Shown here: in pieces, positions 20,787 to 31,825 of the stretch | How the letters are laid out: the number at the start of each line of letters is the position of its first letter | Position numbering within the stretch: position 1 is the stretch's first letter | Origin: Meghimatium bilineatum | Taxonomy: Eukaryota > Mollusca > Gastropoda > Stylommatophora > Philomycidae | Assembly (NCBI GenBank): GCA_034231615.1 | Contig: CM067322.1 | Location: 62,325,032-62,389,031 of the forward strand | Reading direction: 5' to 3' | Length of the DNA: 64,000 bases | Position numbers and translations under genes: made by a program | Notes under the pieces: model-generated | Told to the model about the DNA's origin: nothing | Database searches by the model: none | Seen by the model: only the letters and a program-made list of their open reading frames with translations

Positions 20787-21154
20787 AAGTGGCCATCCAT
20801 AAATTACGTGAACAATTTAGTCGCAATTTCACTTTTCCTCTGTCAACAACTGCCATGAATTCTGGGAACACCATGATTAATTGCGTCAAAACAAATTTTA
20901 CGAAATTTACGTAAACCCCCCCCCCCCCACCCGGAAAATATTTGCAGAAAAAGGACGAAAAAATTACATGAATTATTCAAATTTGTAGAGAAAAAACCCC
21001 CACATAATTCACAAAAATGGAATTGATGTATAACAAACGGCATTGTTGATGTCAACTTTTATCAAACCTCCCTCACCCACTTGCCAATAACTGTCAAACG
21101 TTTTTTTCAAACCGTACTCTTAATTTGTAGCTGTAATTTATTAACATTCCCTAC
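20787..21154. mobile_element. MITE family M copy
   Basis: Left end GGCCATCCATAAATTACGTG, right end TGTAATTTATTAACATTCCC, with TGTCAA-rich subterminal blocks as in the other copies. A C13 run lies at about 20918. No coding capacity. Confidence 0.68.
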
Positions 21155-21420
21155 TAGTTGCAGCAGTTATTTTTTATGTTTGCCTCTAGTCATATATTTT
21201 TTAGATTTGATGTTTTTTGATGGACCATTGCCAAGGCCGTAGATATGATTACCTTAAGGAGTTTTACCTAATTTTAAGACTGTTATGTGAAAATCGCTAA
21301 GGGGTTTTTTTTAAATCGACCTTTTGGTTAAGTTCCAAGTACTAAAAGTCATGTTCATTTGAACTACCCAAACCCCTCACTTATGTACGGGCTAATCTCT
21401 TTCTGATCTTTGCTGAGTAA

Positions 21421-21560
21421 TCTCCTATGATGTTAAATGTTGACCAGATATATTCAAATCTCCTATGATGTTAAATGTTGACCAGATATATTCAAATCTC
21501 CTATGATGTTAAATATTGACCCGATATATTCAAATCTCCTATGATGTTAAATGTTGACCC
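21421..21560 (+). repeat. 38-bp tandem repeat interrupted by a SINE
   Basis: TCTCCTATGATGTTAAATGT recurs every 38 bp (21421, 21459, ...), four units. The fourth unit is broken by SINE-A and resumes at 21837 (AAATGTTGACCCGATATATT). Confidence 0.92.
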
Positions 21561-21836
21561 CGCCCGTGTGTTGTCGAGGACCGAAAGGGGAGCAAAGAAT
21601 AGCAACACTGTTTACCTTCCACGCATGTCGTAAAAGGAGACTAAGGAGGTTATGGGATGGAGTTGGCTGTCCCATCCCATATAGGGTCAGTGACCCAAAG
21701 CTATGCTGAAGTCGGATGTGTCAGGCCGAAATGCGCAGATATCGCAATAATGCTGTAAACAATGACACAACGCATTCCTTTTCTCCGGATTACATCCTGC
21801 TAATCTGCAGGAGTTTGAGAACGAACGCAGAAGAAG
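21561..21836 (+). repeat. SINE-A, apparently full-length
   Basis: The 276-bp insertion is flanked by the 12-bp duplication AAATGTTGACCC (21549-21560 and 21837-21848). It begins CGCCCGTGTGTTGTCGAGG and carries the core CGCATGTCGTAAAAGGAGAC, the middle GCTGAAGTCGGATGTGTCAG and the tail GTTTGAGAACGAACGCAG(AAG)n. No clear pol III boxes were found, so the head type is open. The tail resembles the LINE-A 3' end. Confidence 0.9.
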
Positions 21837-21870
21837 AAATGTTGACCCGATATATTCAAAGAATGATTTC

Positions 21871-23035
21871 TATAATCCTAATCAAATGTTATCATTATAT
21901 GTGCTTTCAAGAATAGTAAGCCAGTTACGGTGTCTAAGTCTCAAAGACAATAGATTCATTGGAGATAACAAAGACTTGATGTAGCTATAAATATCACAAC
22001 ATAATGTCAGGGTTAAATGTTTTAGACTTTCTGAACCATGGATTGAAAATTGGACACAATTATGGATGGGCTGGATTTAAACCAACATATACGAAGCACA
22101 CAAAATGCCACATAGCACTATTCTACTTTGACGCTGCAAGACATAAAGGGGTATAAAGCGAAAAGAAAGAAATGGATGAGCTAAGTTGACTAACATCTGC
22201 CGTCTTCTATCTTCTAATCAATTTTCCACAATCTCAGATCATGCTCCAACCCATGGTTTAACATAGCATACAAAAAAATTATACACATATAAAACGCCAT
22301 GATGTCTGCCTCCTTTGTACAGAAGATAATTTTGTTTCATTCTCTAGGCATATCAACATTGGTATTCTTGTCTTTTTTTCCGCTGTGCAATTCGATTCAT
22401 GTTTTTTTTCTGTAAAACAGCTTCACGGCCTTAAGAATTTTTCCTCGCCTATTTGTTTAATGTCTACCAGTCACTTTATTTTGCTGTTAGAAAACATAAA
22501 TTACAAAAACTACATACAGAAAGCGTATTATTCATGTTCACACTTCACAGAATACCTTGTCTGTTTCACAAACTCAAGTTATTATTCACTCATATAAAGA
22601 ACGGTAAAGACATTTTTTTGTACAAAAATTTAGAGAAATTCTTTGTACAAGTTTTTGTTCGATTGTCCTATACTTCAAATCTAGCAGTCAGCTAACAAAT
22701 GGAGCATTGTAATATGACATGAAAAATGATTTAAGTGTTCATTGCTAGAAGAATCTGGCACATATTTTAAAAAGAAAATATGAATGATTGCCAGGTTAGA
22801 GATTATCTTACGTCTGCTAACTACGCTTACAAAGAACCACGGACGCAACATTGACAAATGATTTGTATGAAATATAAACCGAATTCTACTCTTAAATTAT
22901 ACCAGTGCTCGTTTTTCTCAGTGGTTCATAATGTTATGGTATCAATTCTGTTTTTAGATGTTTGTTTATTATCATGCTTTGAATAATACAGAAGAAATTC
23001 ACAATGTAAAACTCGTTTCAAAGGTAAGTCCCAAC
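21871..23035. other. Spacer, nothing recognised
   Basis: AT-rich; short frames without motifs. No repeat family recognised. Confidence 0.45.
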
Positions 23036-23039
23036 AAAA

Positions 23040-23195
23040 TACGATACAGAAAAAACTGGATGCGTCATAGCAAAGTCTAGGTTCGGCGCAGCAAAATCAC
23101 ATTACGACTCATTAAAATCCAAAATAAACTTCTCGACAAATCACAGTGAGATACAGCAAAATCAAAGCGCGATACAGTAAATCGAAGTTCATCGC
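23040..23195 (+). repeat. Degenerate ~22-bp tandem repeat
   Basis: GATACAGCAAAATCA-like words recur (for example 23080-23096, 23147-23163, 23172-23180), joined by GTTCGGCGCAG-type spacers. Much diverged. Confidence 0.5.
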
Positions 23196-23249
23196 ATCAA
23201 AATATGGTACACATATGTAGTTCAGATCCACTCTTTCATTTCCTAAAGC

Positions 23250-23490
23250 CACTATCACTGTCAATGAGACCTTTACATGTAAATCCCGTAATGTCAGTTA
23301 CGTTGTCATATATAAACGTTGTGACAAGAAGTATATAAGTGAAACAGGCATACATTTGAGTGACCGCTTCTGTGGGCATCCTCATGCAATAAAACACAGA
23401 GAACCTACACCTGTCCCCATTCATTTCAATTGTTGTGGTCATCATAGGTGCCCTCGATATCCAGGTCACCGCACTCAGATCCTGTACCAC
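23250..23490 (+). pseudogene. Penelope-like element GIY-YIG endonuclease fragment
   Basis: The plus strand reads NETFTCKSRNVSYVVIYKRC then DKKYISETGIHLSDRFCGHP, followed by AIKHREPTPVPIHFNCCGHH. This is the order of the PLE-type GIY-YIG domain: the Y(V)V core strand, a conserved Cys pair, Y-x-x-E-T-G, the Arg-containing helix LSDRF and the following PVxxHFN. PLEs use this nuclease to nick the target for priming. No RT is found upstream, so this is a 5'-truncated relic. A hairpin tail of the PLE-tail type follows at 23832. Confidence 0.82.
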
Positions 23491-23827
23491 GGATGACAGA
23501 TCTAGGTATGCTCTTGAAAATCGATTTATTTTTTAGTTTGGTACCCTCAAGCCTTTTGAACTTAACTCTTAACATTCATATGTTTACATTTTTGTTGGTG
23601 TGGTCCGTATTGTATTGCTATCCATTTTGTATTGGGTAATAATTTGTTATATCCATTATTATATTCTGTCCAATTTTCAACAAAACCCACTTCCATGACT
23701 ACATGTTTCCATGTACATCATTATCACCTTGAACTTCGTATTGTTTACATGTCAATAGTGTATCTAGTGCCTCTGTGGTGGTAACATTATTTTTACTGTT
23801 TTAATTTTTTTCACTGTTTGTTTTATA

Positions 23828-23872
23828 TATTCTTGAGAAAGACCTAACGGTTCGAAACGTTAAAAATGTCTT
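23828..23872 (+). other. Hairpin tail downstream of PLE endonuclease
   Basis: CTTGAGAAA, then GACC-TAAC-GGTT stem-loop, then CGAAACGTT. It lies about 340 bp after the endonuclease fragment, on the same strand. The pairing is kept although the sequence differs from the 6.5-kb copy (GGC/GUC). Confidence 0.5.
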
Positions 23873-24284
23873 GTGTATTGTAAGTTGTATATTTCAGTGT
23901 TTATATCTCATAACCCCCTAGTCTTAGTGATAGTCCGTCAGTTGTGTTCAAGTCAAACATCAAAAACTTGTATTCTACGTAAAGTATTTTTGTTGTTCCG
24001 TTTCACCGCAGTAGCACCTTATATTGATTGTTGTAAAATCTAAGTGCAGTATAGCTGACAGATGTTTGAAATATATAGTACAAAGTCATATAAAAACAAT
24101 GTATTAATTGTATTTTATGACATAATTAAAACATCATTGATAGATATCTATTCTTAATTAAATGAAGTCATATCACTGGCAGACCTAGAGTCTTACACTA
24201 AGATATTAAGAAAACAGTTGCCAATTTAAATGCAAAATAAAATAGTGTAACTACTATAGTTAGTTTATTCTATGGTTAGGCAAT

Positions 24285-24450
24285 TGGTGGCGGAGAAAGA
24301 GCACAGTCTTGGTTGCAGTGACTCAGAGCGGTGCATAGGTAGAAATCTACTTTCCTAGTGGTGTGATAGTTATTTTCTGGCTCTGGCCCGGTGTGGGTGG
24401 AAATCCACAGACTTCTCAACAACCGCTGGATTAGCAACCAATCAACAAAA
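24285..24450 (+). repeat. SINE-C copy
   Basis: Carries AGAGCGGTGCATAGGTAGAA, TATTTTCTGGCTCTGGCCCG, AATCCACAGACTTC and the tail CCGCTGGATTAGCAACCAATC. It matches 4226-4440 (-) along its length, and its tail matches the LINE-C 3' end. Confidence 0.72.
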
Positions 24451-24584
24451 CGACACTTGTCTAAGTAATTCACAGATTGATTAACAAGGATTCGTGGGTG
24501 TCTGATCTTGTCAAATATGATTGAGCTACCGTAAGACAGTGTCGGTAAAATATGTTTCTGCTGAATCTGTTAAGTCGGGCAGAG

Positions 24585-25740
24585 TCTATTTATCTTGACA
24601 ACCCCCATTGTGCCAACGACTTCGGGCGAAGGTGCACATGTGGAAGGATGCAATCATTATCATAGGACGAAAACATGCAACCTAAAATTAATTGGTGCGG
24701 CAGAGCAGACCAGATTCTTAGCTTTGGTTACCCCATGGTGCCAACTCCTTGAAGTGGAGATGGGGTTTAGTCTGGCCAGAAAAGGCTGGAACCTAAGATT
24801 CTGACCATCCCCTACATCGATCAGGACCATAGTCCTACCCAAGCAAGTACAGGTGTTGAAATTGATGATAACTGGCCGAGTGGCGTACCAGCAAACATGG
24901 TATCACGCAACATGCCTAGATAAAGTCTTCACAATAAAATATCAAAAATCATCACGATGTTCGTCTTGCTGCCCGAGGCAGCAACAGTATCGAATTATGA
25001 ACCTTGACAGAATCCACCCCCAGATACTGGAAGTCCTTTTAGTGTACCCTGTGGAGTAAGAAGACACAAAAGGAAAGCTACTGGCCAATTAGACAGTAGG
25101 ACAACCAATCCAAACCCCATGTACTAGAATGCACAGGATGTTAACAAAACAAAACACCGGAAGGAGATTACTATTTGCTGCATGCAGGAAACTCACCTCA
25201 AAGCAAAAATAACCATAAGATACAAGGGTACCAATGTTTTAGAGTTCACATGAAAGATCGGAGGAAAAGTTTCATACTAACACTAGTGAAGAATAACATC
25301 AATATCATATAAATCAAACACACAAGAAAGGTGCTGAATACCAATAATTCACATAAACAACAACATCCTTGAACTTCATATACTAAACTTCTACTCCCCA
25401 AATGAAATCCCATTAAAACATGACTAGTATTAACATTCCAAACAAATACTTCCTGGCTGTGGGAGATTTTAACAGCCACCCATAAGGCTGGTGATACAAT
25501 AGTTTAGACAGAATGAGAGAAGAGATAGAAATCTGACAAGATGACAACAACCCAATCCTCCTCAATAATCCAAAGGAACCACTAACTTTTTACCCAAGAA
25601 GATAGCATAGCACCCCACCCCAGTCATTCCACATTCAAGAACTGGCTGGAATAGTGGAAACAACATGTGAACAACTTGGTGACAGTGATCATCGACCAGT
25701 CATCATCCAAGAGAATAAAACAATAATTACAATACCAACT
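24585..25740 (+). pseudogene. LINE-A (older copy), 5' part with endonuclease
   Basis: A decayed stretch with Cys pairs (SSCCPRG, about 24965) precedes an APE-type endonuclease. ICCMQETHLKAKITIRYKG is at about 25170-25225, then the GDFNSHP catalytic block near 25465-25485, and LGDSDHRPVII near 25675-25705, which includes the conserved SDH. APE endonucleases nick target DNA for priming. Many stops interrupt the frame. After ENKTIITIPT the copy is cut by a second LINE-A; its next segment resumes at 27294. It is therefore older than the inner copy. Confidence 0.85.
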
Positions 25741-27293
25741 TGCAGCACTACACTCTTTACCCTCTCACCAAAACAAAAAGCCGGTCATATCAAAATAGAT
25801 GGAGAGCTCTTGAAAGAAGACAAACAACCCACATACCTCGGAGTTACTTTTGATGATAAACTGACATGAAACAGCACATAAACAAAGCAACAACAAAAGC
25901 CAGGAGGAAGTTAGCTATCCTGAGAAAACTAAGTGGAACCACATGGGGAGCCAGTGGGAATATACTCAGTAAAGTTTACCAGCAAGGCATAAGACCACAC
26001 CTGGAATATGGTTCAGCTGCGTGGTGTTCTGCATCAAACACCACATTACAAGATCTAGATAAAGTGCAAAACCAGGCACTTAGAATAATGTTGGGAGCAA
26101 TGAAATCAACACCCATTGCAGAGATGCAGAAAATGGGAAGAATGAAAACACTTGGCGAACGCAGAGACACAAAAGCACTAATTCAGGCAGAAAAGTTTCA
26201 GTGTATGCCAAGTCATCCAATGAAGGAAAGATTCCAAAATCTAGCAATGGGACGACTGAAAAGAAGCAGTTTTATCCATCAAGCTAAACGACTCCGCAGA
26301 CAACTTACAGACCTACCTGAAGTTGACAGCCCCTTAAGGCCTGTACCAGAACAAACCCCGTGGAGTGAAAGGCATGTAATGCCAATATACATTCAGACCC
26401 ATGTGAAAGGAATACTAAGCGAGGACGAACAGAACAGTGTGCGCGAAAGACAGTCACCCTCAGTTTCCTGGATGAGGAATATCCACAAGATATATGGGTC
26501 AGAGTATACACAGATGGGTCAGCACATAATGCTGTGAGGTATGGAGGTGCAGGTGTATATATAGAATATCCACACAAGCCTAGAGATACAATCAGAACAC
26601 CGACAGGAAAATTCTGCAATAATTATGATGCAGAAATCCAGGCAATTAATGTGGCAGCTAAAAAACTGCTGAAATCCAACTCTGACCTATAGCCTGTGAT
26701 ATTCCTGACAGATGCAAGTTCAGTTCTTCAAACTCTCCAGTCTGGAAAACTAACAGAATTGAAAAAAAACTACTTAGCGAATTGTCTTAACCAGTATAGG
26801 GTAACCATGCAGTGGATACCCTCTTACTGTGGAATAACAGGAAATGAAAAAGCAGACCAACTGGCTAAGGAAGGTGCTGCCGAAGACCAACCAGATATAC
26901 CAATCACCTACGATCAGAAAAAACAGATTATCAAGTCAATAAGAAAGCCACAAACACCAACACAAGATGACTATGATATTATGAGGAGACCAGAACAAGT
27001 TATAATTCTACGTCTCAGAACAGGACACAACCGACTCCGCAGTCACATGTATACAAAGTTCAAGATTGGCAACACGGCCATGTGTACATGTGGACAGGCA
27101 GCACAGAGTGCCAAACATATACTTCAAGAGTGTTCTGAGCATGAAACGCTGAGGCAGACATATTGGCCAGAGGAAACAACACTGGAATCAAAACTCTATG
27201 TGACACTGTATGAACTACAAAAGACAGTGAGTTTTATTAAGGAGACAGAATTACAGATATAGACATGTTTCAAGTGAACGAAAGAAGAAGAAA
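25741..27293 (+). pseudogene. LINE-A (inner copy): RT end and RNase H
   Basis: 5'-truncated insertion that starts at TGCAGCACTACAC (STTLFTLSPKQKAG) and ends with the (GAA) tail at 27293. The 7-bp word ACCAACT stands on both sides (25734-25740 and 27294-27300). The RT thumb PTYLGVTFDDKLT ends in a TGA where other copies have Trp. RT connection HLEYGSAAWCSASNTT is present. RNase H is frameshifted near 26440 but shows RVYTDGSAHNA, YDAEIQAI, FLTDASSVLQTL and GNEKADQLAKEG. The tail has the TCGQAAQSAKHILQECSEHE zinc-knuckle-like segment. Inactive. Confidence 0.92.
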
Positions 27294-27530
27294 ACCAACT
27301 CAGCTAAGATGGAACTACAAGAATGCAAACTGGCACATATATAAACACAAAGCAAACCTACCTACAAGAGATATACAAGTAACTATCAGAGATATCAACA
27401 CAATCGCTAGTGATTTTAATAATGAATACTTAAAGCAGCTAAGAGATAGCATCTAAGCAGCTAAGCATCCCCAAGAGATGGCAGGAAGAATTATATACTA
27501 CGAGGAACCAACCATAATGGATCACAATTT
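27294..27530 (+). pseudogene. LINE-A (older copy), continuation after the nested insertion
   Basis: LRWNYKNANWHIYKHKANLP, ..VTIRDINTIASDFNNEYLKQ and AAKHPQEMAG follow directly on the endonuclease SDHRPVII segment in intact copies (compare LTRWNYKRADWKMYQHL at about 49525). The piece therefore joins the 24.6-25.7 kb part once the inner copy is removed. Confidence 0.85.
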
Positions 27531-28315
27531 TCCCGTTCTGCCCGAATGTCTTACCCAGTTGGACACGCGGATTGTTCTATATCTGGTGTTCAGTTGTTAT
27601 TATAGCTCGTATGTTTCAGCTGGAAAGACATTTGTTTGGACCACAATTTTGTGGTAATAATCTATGTAAACAGGAAACGTTTTATTTGTAATACAAATTG
27701 GCAGCGTATCCTATTCAGATTGTTGACAATAACCCAGCAATCTTTTGACTGCAGCGATTTAGTTTTTTTCTTCTTTTGTAATGAAAACTAACAATTAGGA
27801 ATAAAATAACAATGACAAGTATAAGTACTCGCTTGCAGGTCGGTGATTTGCATTATACAGTCATTGATACGGGGTCATGGGAACATGATGTCATGGATCG
27901 TGTTTCATGGAGGAAGAAGACCAGGAAATGGCATAAAGTCAAAGGGGAAGGTGATAACAGATAATTCAGGGGTTGCGCGTCTAAAATAACACACAACAGC
28001 ACACGATGGAATAAGTGAGACTGAGGGTACATACTGTGGAAGATTCTTTTGGCGGAGATTCATCTAGTGAGTCCATCCATCATCGCCATGGAACCTAGAT
28101 TATTTTTGTTATAGCATAAAAACAATACTATCGTGTGTAAAGGTTGGCAGGTGCACACTATCACAGACTTCTAGAGAAACCGGACCACGGACCAGAATCG
28201 CATGACACTTAAGGTGTATTTCCTTCAGGATTTCTCGTGTTCTGGTACACAATTCTCACTAGTGTAAGATAGAAAACAGGTGTTTCCCCAGTATAGTTTT
28301 TTCCATTGTGAACTC
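27531..28315. other. Spacer, nothing recognised
   Basis: No coding signal. CAATAACCCAGCAATCTTTT at about 27729 resembles CATCAACCCAGCATTTTTTG at 39177, a possible shared repeat end. Confidence 0.4.
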
Positions 28316-28318
28316 CTG

Positions 28319-28432
28319 AAGCGTCACTAATCTTGATATATCCTACTTTTCCATGTTTTTTTTTCTTGCGATACAAAGTATACGCAGTGACCAATGATCC
28401 ATTGCATTAACCAAGATGAGTGACGCTGTGTG
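28319..28432. mobile_element. Foldback (palindromic MITE), family P
   Basis: The left arm AGCGTCACTAATCTTGATAT is the imperfect inverse of the right arm ending CCAAGATGAGTGACGCTG. The ~115-bp unit folds on itself. A similar unit lies at 43632-43744. Confidence 0.62.
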
Positions 28433-28479
28433 AGATCAGCCGAGACCGTCGAGAGTATAGAAGACCTTTCCGCTGAATT

Positions 28480-28600
28480 AATTAGACCTCCATTCGTTCC
28501 TTATCTTGATTATTCTCGTCTGTTTTACGTTGGTTACTATTTATATACTTGGATTCGCATGCCAAAAACATATAAGGCTACACCAAGTATATAGTGACCA
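28480..28600. mobile_element. Foldback family Q, one arm
   Basis: GCTGAATTAATTAGACCTCC ... TTGATTATT ... GTTGGTTACTATTTATATAC matches the left arm of the 33303-33500 foldback. The second arm is not seen. Confidence 0.5.
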
Positions 28601-29469
28601 ACCGACCATAAAATAATAATTTAAAAAGTTACAAATGAAAACCTATTTAATTCTGTTGAAATGTCGTCATTGGAGACGGTCATGGATCAGTACGCATGAC
28701 TATTATGCAGTAGAATTTGTCAAATATTGTATGTCAAATCCCGGCTAATTTTATTTAAATCTGCCCATTTCATGTCCTTTGTTCATCTAGAATTAGCAAG
28801 GATTCTCATTGGAGTGTAATAATAATATCAATGGATTACGCCTTTAACATGAGAAATGAGTAGACATAAAAACAACAATTGGCAACACAATTATTGCACT
28901 GTGCGAGACAGCTTGATGTTAAGTCAGAAGCAAATCTGGATATCTCTATAACAGAAATAATGACAACTAACTGGGCAACTTGATCATCTAACCAGCTGGA
29001 CTCTTGGAAGAAAGACAGATTAGCTAGAAATAGGATGGGGTATATCTTCTAAAACTGAAAATTGTATTTCACTAATATTTTCCTTTGAAGTAGTCATACC
29101 TATTTCACATACACTTAACGATTTGAAGTATGATTAAATGTGAATATACGGAGTTATGTGAAGCACCAGTAACTTATAGAAAGTGTTTTCTAACGGATTT
29201 ATTATATAATATGTGCTCCATTCGGATGTGAAATGTGAGTTATTCCACTAGGAAAGACGTTGATATCCCGACATATAAATAAAGTAAGTGAAAAAATCCC
29301 GCTGCGACAGGCTTTGTAAACCGGCAGTGCGTCAACACTGCACTAAACCTAAAACAGGAGCTATAAAATGAAGACGACAAGAACACTACCGTGGTTCCCA
29401 CCTCTACGCTTAAGGGCAAGTGTGGATACGACCAATCATCATTCACCTGTGGAAAGACATAAGACTCAC
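28601..29469. other. Putative intron of the SRD5A-like gene
   Basis: Downstream of the exon donor on the minus strand. No further exon with the expected reductase motifs was found by eye. Confidence 0.35.
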
Positions 29470-29636
29470 CAGCAATAATCCTAGGACATGTTTGTGGTGT
29501 CCACTCTAGATCAGCGTACTTGAGAATGTAGCCAGCTTGGATGTAGCCATTGAGGCTACAGAAGAAAACAGCCATCAAAAAAGGAATTAATGGCGTTGGC
29601 TTGCCACCCCTGATCAGTAGGGGAAATATGAATGTC
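29470..29636 (-). CDS. Internal exon of a 3-oxo-5-alpha-steroid 4-dehydrogenase (SRD5A-like) gene
   Basis: The exon starts after an acceptor TTTATTTTCAG (29647-29637) and ends at a donor GTGAGT (29469-29464), giving 167 bp, entry phase after two codon bases and exit phase one. It encodes TFIFPLLIRGGKPTPLIPFL, then MAVFFCSLNGYIQAGYILKY and ADLEWTPQTCPRIIAG. The FPLLIRGGKP(M/T)P block and NGY(L/I)Q..Y followed by ..PR.I.G are characteristic of the second exon of steroid 5-alpha-reductases, integral ER membrane enzymes that reduce delta-4 steroids (or related enones) with NADPH. The frame is clean and codons are unlike the AT-rich surroundings. Neighbouring exons were not located, so the gene may extend beyond the window or be incomplete. 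SRD5A1 versus SRD5A2 type is not decided. Confidence 0.85.
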
Positions 29637-30115
29637 CTGAAAATAAAGCAACAAACGGAAACTCATCAGTGGTAATATTAGCACATAACAATTATTTGTG
29701 ATATAACAAATACTCATCAGTTGTAATCTAACAAATACTCATCAGTTGCATCAGTTGTAATCTAGTGAAATTACGAAACGGAATAAGCTTGCACGATTTC
29801 GATGTCACAAACATCACTGTATTGTATTACAGTACGGCACCAAGTTGTGCAGGTAAAGGCATACCTTAATCTAGCCAACAGTGACCACCTCCCCTTACAC
29901 CAACATCTGGGTTAGACAAAAGGGACAACGAGCCAAAAGCGAAAAGTCATGGATGACAGAAGCAGAGGATGAGTTGCTCAGAGTGTGAAGAATTAGGTAA
30001 AGACAGTGAAAAGGTGGTGTTGAACCAGGAGAAACAGTCTCTGACAAATGTAGTAATACAACTTGGTAATGTGTGTCGGAAATATTTACTTACTCAGGGC
30101 CGCAAGACATAATTA
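29637..30115. other. Upstream intron of the SRD5A-like gene, with a small repeat
   Basis: AACAAATACTCATCAGTTG followed by TAATCT recurs at about 29706-29760 (two to three times). No exon is seen. Confidence 0.5.
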
Positions 30116-30119
30116 TAAT

Positions 30120-30725
30120 CAAGGCCGTTAAGACACAGTCATATATACAGATGGCTCAGTCACCAGAGAAAAGAATAAGTGCTAAAAGAATCAAATATTG
30201 ATACACGCATGACAGCAAGATGCATGAGAAATCATATGCTTACTCAACTATAACATAGTGGATAAAAATTGAAGTAGAAGAGGTGACTGCGGCATCTAGT
30301 TGGTTGGTGACTGAAATATCATATGACTCGGTAATATTCACAGATTCCTAGAACATGCTGACAGCATTACATATACTACCCTAGTCATCCAGGGGTCAGA
30401 GGAAACGAAAAAAACGACTCACTGGTGGTAATGCTTTGGTTGATAGCACATTATGGAAAAGACATTGGGTCGACCTAATAAGGGCAATAACCGATTTACT
30501 ACAAAATGAAGAAGACTATGCTGGAGGTGATAGTATGCACATACAAAGAATGACAGAAATTTGGCTGATCAGTAGTGAGGGGAAAAGGTGTGTTCTCTCC
30601 GGAAAGTTACAAAGACCAATCTCAAAATCTGACTTTGAGCCTGCATAGTCTTGGATGGTTGTTCAAACAGAGCGGAGCACTAATAGGAATATGTTGTGTG
30701 ACATGATGATGGGTTCTAATCTAGA
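30120..30725 (+). pseudogene. LINE-B RNase H relic
   Basis: Plus strand: DTVIYTDGSVTREKN (about 30131-30175), HPGVRGNEKNDSLV (30386-30427), and QTERSTNRNMLCDMMMGS (about 30665-30718), the last matching NQHRTGSVSRSVMADTL of the 59.6-kb copy. Several frames and stops. Confidence 0.65.
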
Positions 30726-30979
30726 ATAGAAGAACATCATTGACTGTCAAAGTTTATCCATAGAAAACAGCTGAGGTTGAAAAGAGATGAGGTGACTGGT
30801 TAGAAACGTGGAGCTTATAATATCAAGGAATGTTTCGGGAGATCTATCCACACTGGTCCGCATGGTTAATGATAGGGAAACTAAATTGACTTTTTGCTTG
30901 AGATCTAGGATATTACAAATATTCCTTTTTTTTTAAATGATACAAAATACATGACAAAGTACACTCGGACAGACACACG

Positions 30980-31031
30980 AACGAACACACACACGCGCGC
31001 ACGCGCACGCGCGCACACACACACACACATT
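30980..31031. repeat. (CA)n/(CG)n microsatellite
   Basis: ACACACACGCGCGCACGCGC-type alternation over about 50 bp; potentially Z-DNA-forming purine-pyrimidine repeats. Confidence 0.95.
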
Positions 31032-31483
31032 TATATATGCTAAACCATTTGCTGCCTGTCAGCGTCAGGGGTAGAAGAGTTTTCTTGAGATGGCCCTCGT
31101 GTGTGCTAAGTATATTGTGGAATTCGTTGCCTCTTTTATCTCGGTGGTTCATTTTTTTCGTGGCCGGCATCTAGATCTGCCTTCATTTTATCTGTGTACC
31201 ATAGTTTTCTGTGGTACGCTGTCTGATGGTAGTCTGCTGATGTGTGCAAACCATTTGATCTGTTGTCTCTTAATATGTTCCAAGATTGGGGTGGTTCCTG
31301 TTCTAATATCCTCATTCTGTCTCTTAGTGATATCCCTAGGATTCTGTGCAAACATGCAATTTTAGCTGTCACAAGTGTGCGTTTGTCGTGTGCTATTGTT
31401 GTCCACATTTGGCATTGGTAGCTCAGCGTTGGCATTATAAACTTTTTGAATAGTGTTATTTTAAAAATGTAGTGTAAATACAT
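31032..31483 (-). pseudogene. LINE-D C-terminal fragment
   Basis: Minus strand: TLFKKFIMPTLSYQCQMWTT, KRTLVTAKIACLHRILGISL, RDRMR, then after a frameshift ..WFAHISRLPSDSVPQKT, RPRKKxTTEIKEA and AISRKLFYP. The same tail (TTEIKEAAVTSLQTAHKKAI, SRELFYP) is seen at 59226-59410. RT core is missing. Confidence 0.78.
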
Positions 31484-31825
31484 TACATTTATTTTCGTGC
31501 CGGGACATGTGGGTGTTCGAGACTATGAAAGAGCAGATCAACTGGCATCATACGCGATTATGGTTCAGGGCAATGGAGCAATGGATCGAGCTGACGTTTT
31601 GAACTCCTTAAGAGATATAGCACTCGAGAGTGAGACTAGTGTGGATGATAATTGCTTTTCAATGGCCAGGATTAAAGATCAGGGTTTGAAATGGGATGTT
31701 GCTAAAAGTAAACATTTTAGAGGGCACAGAAGAATGATGGTCTGTCAGCAGAAGTGTAATGACGGATATACTCAGGGAGAAATCGGAGCAACTATAGACG
31801 TGTCCAGTTTGCAGTGATGATGATC
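31484..31825 (+). pseudogene. LINE-B RNase H fragment
   Basis: The plus strand from TFIFVPGHVGVRDYERADQL (31485-31545) continues through AMDRADVLNSLRDIALESET and DNCFSMARIKDQGLKWDVAK to HFRGHRRMMVCQQ. It then decays before the Cys-rich end. It is close to the 59.6-kb copy but opposite in orientation to the LINE-D piece it abuts at 31483. The active-site His (GHVG) and Asp (ERAD) are kept, but the rest of the domain is absent. Confidence 0.85.

Noticed and set aside
20787-20960. G-quadruplex or telomere-like run
   Set aside because: The C13 run is a single homopolymer; no TTAGGG-type repeat and not four separated G-tracts.
23236-23490. Minus-strand 84-codon frame
   Set aside because: Shadow of the plus-strand PLE endonuclease fragment.
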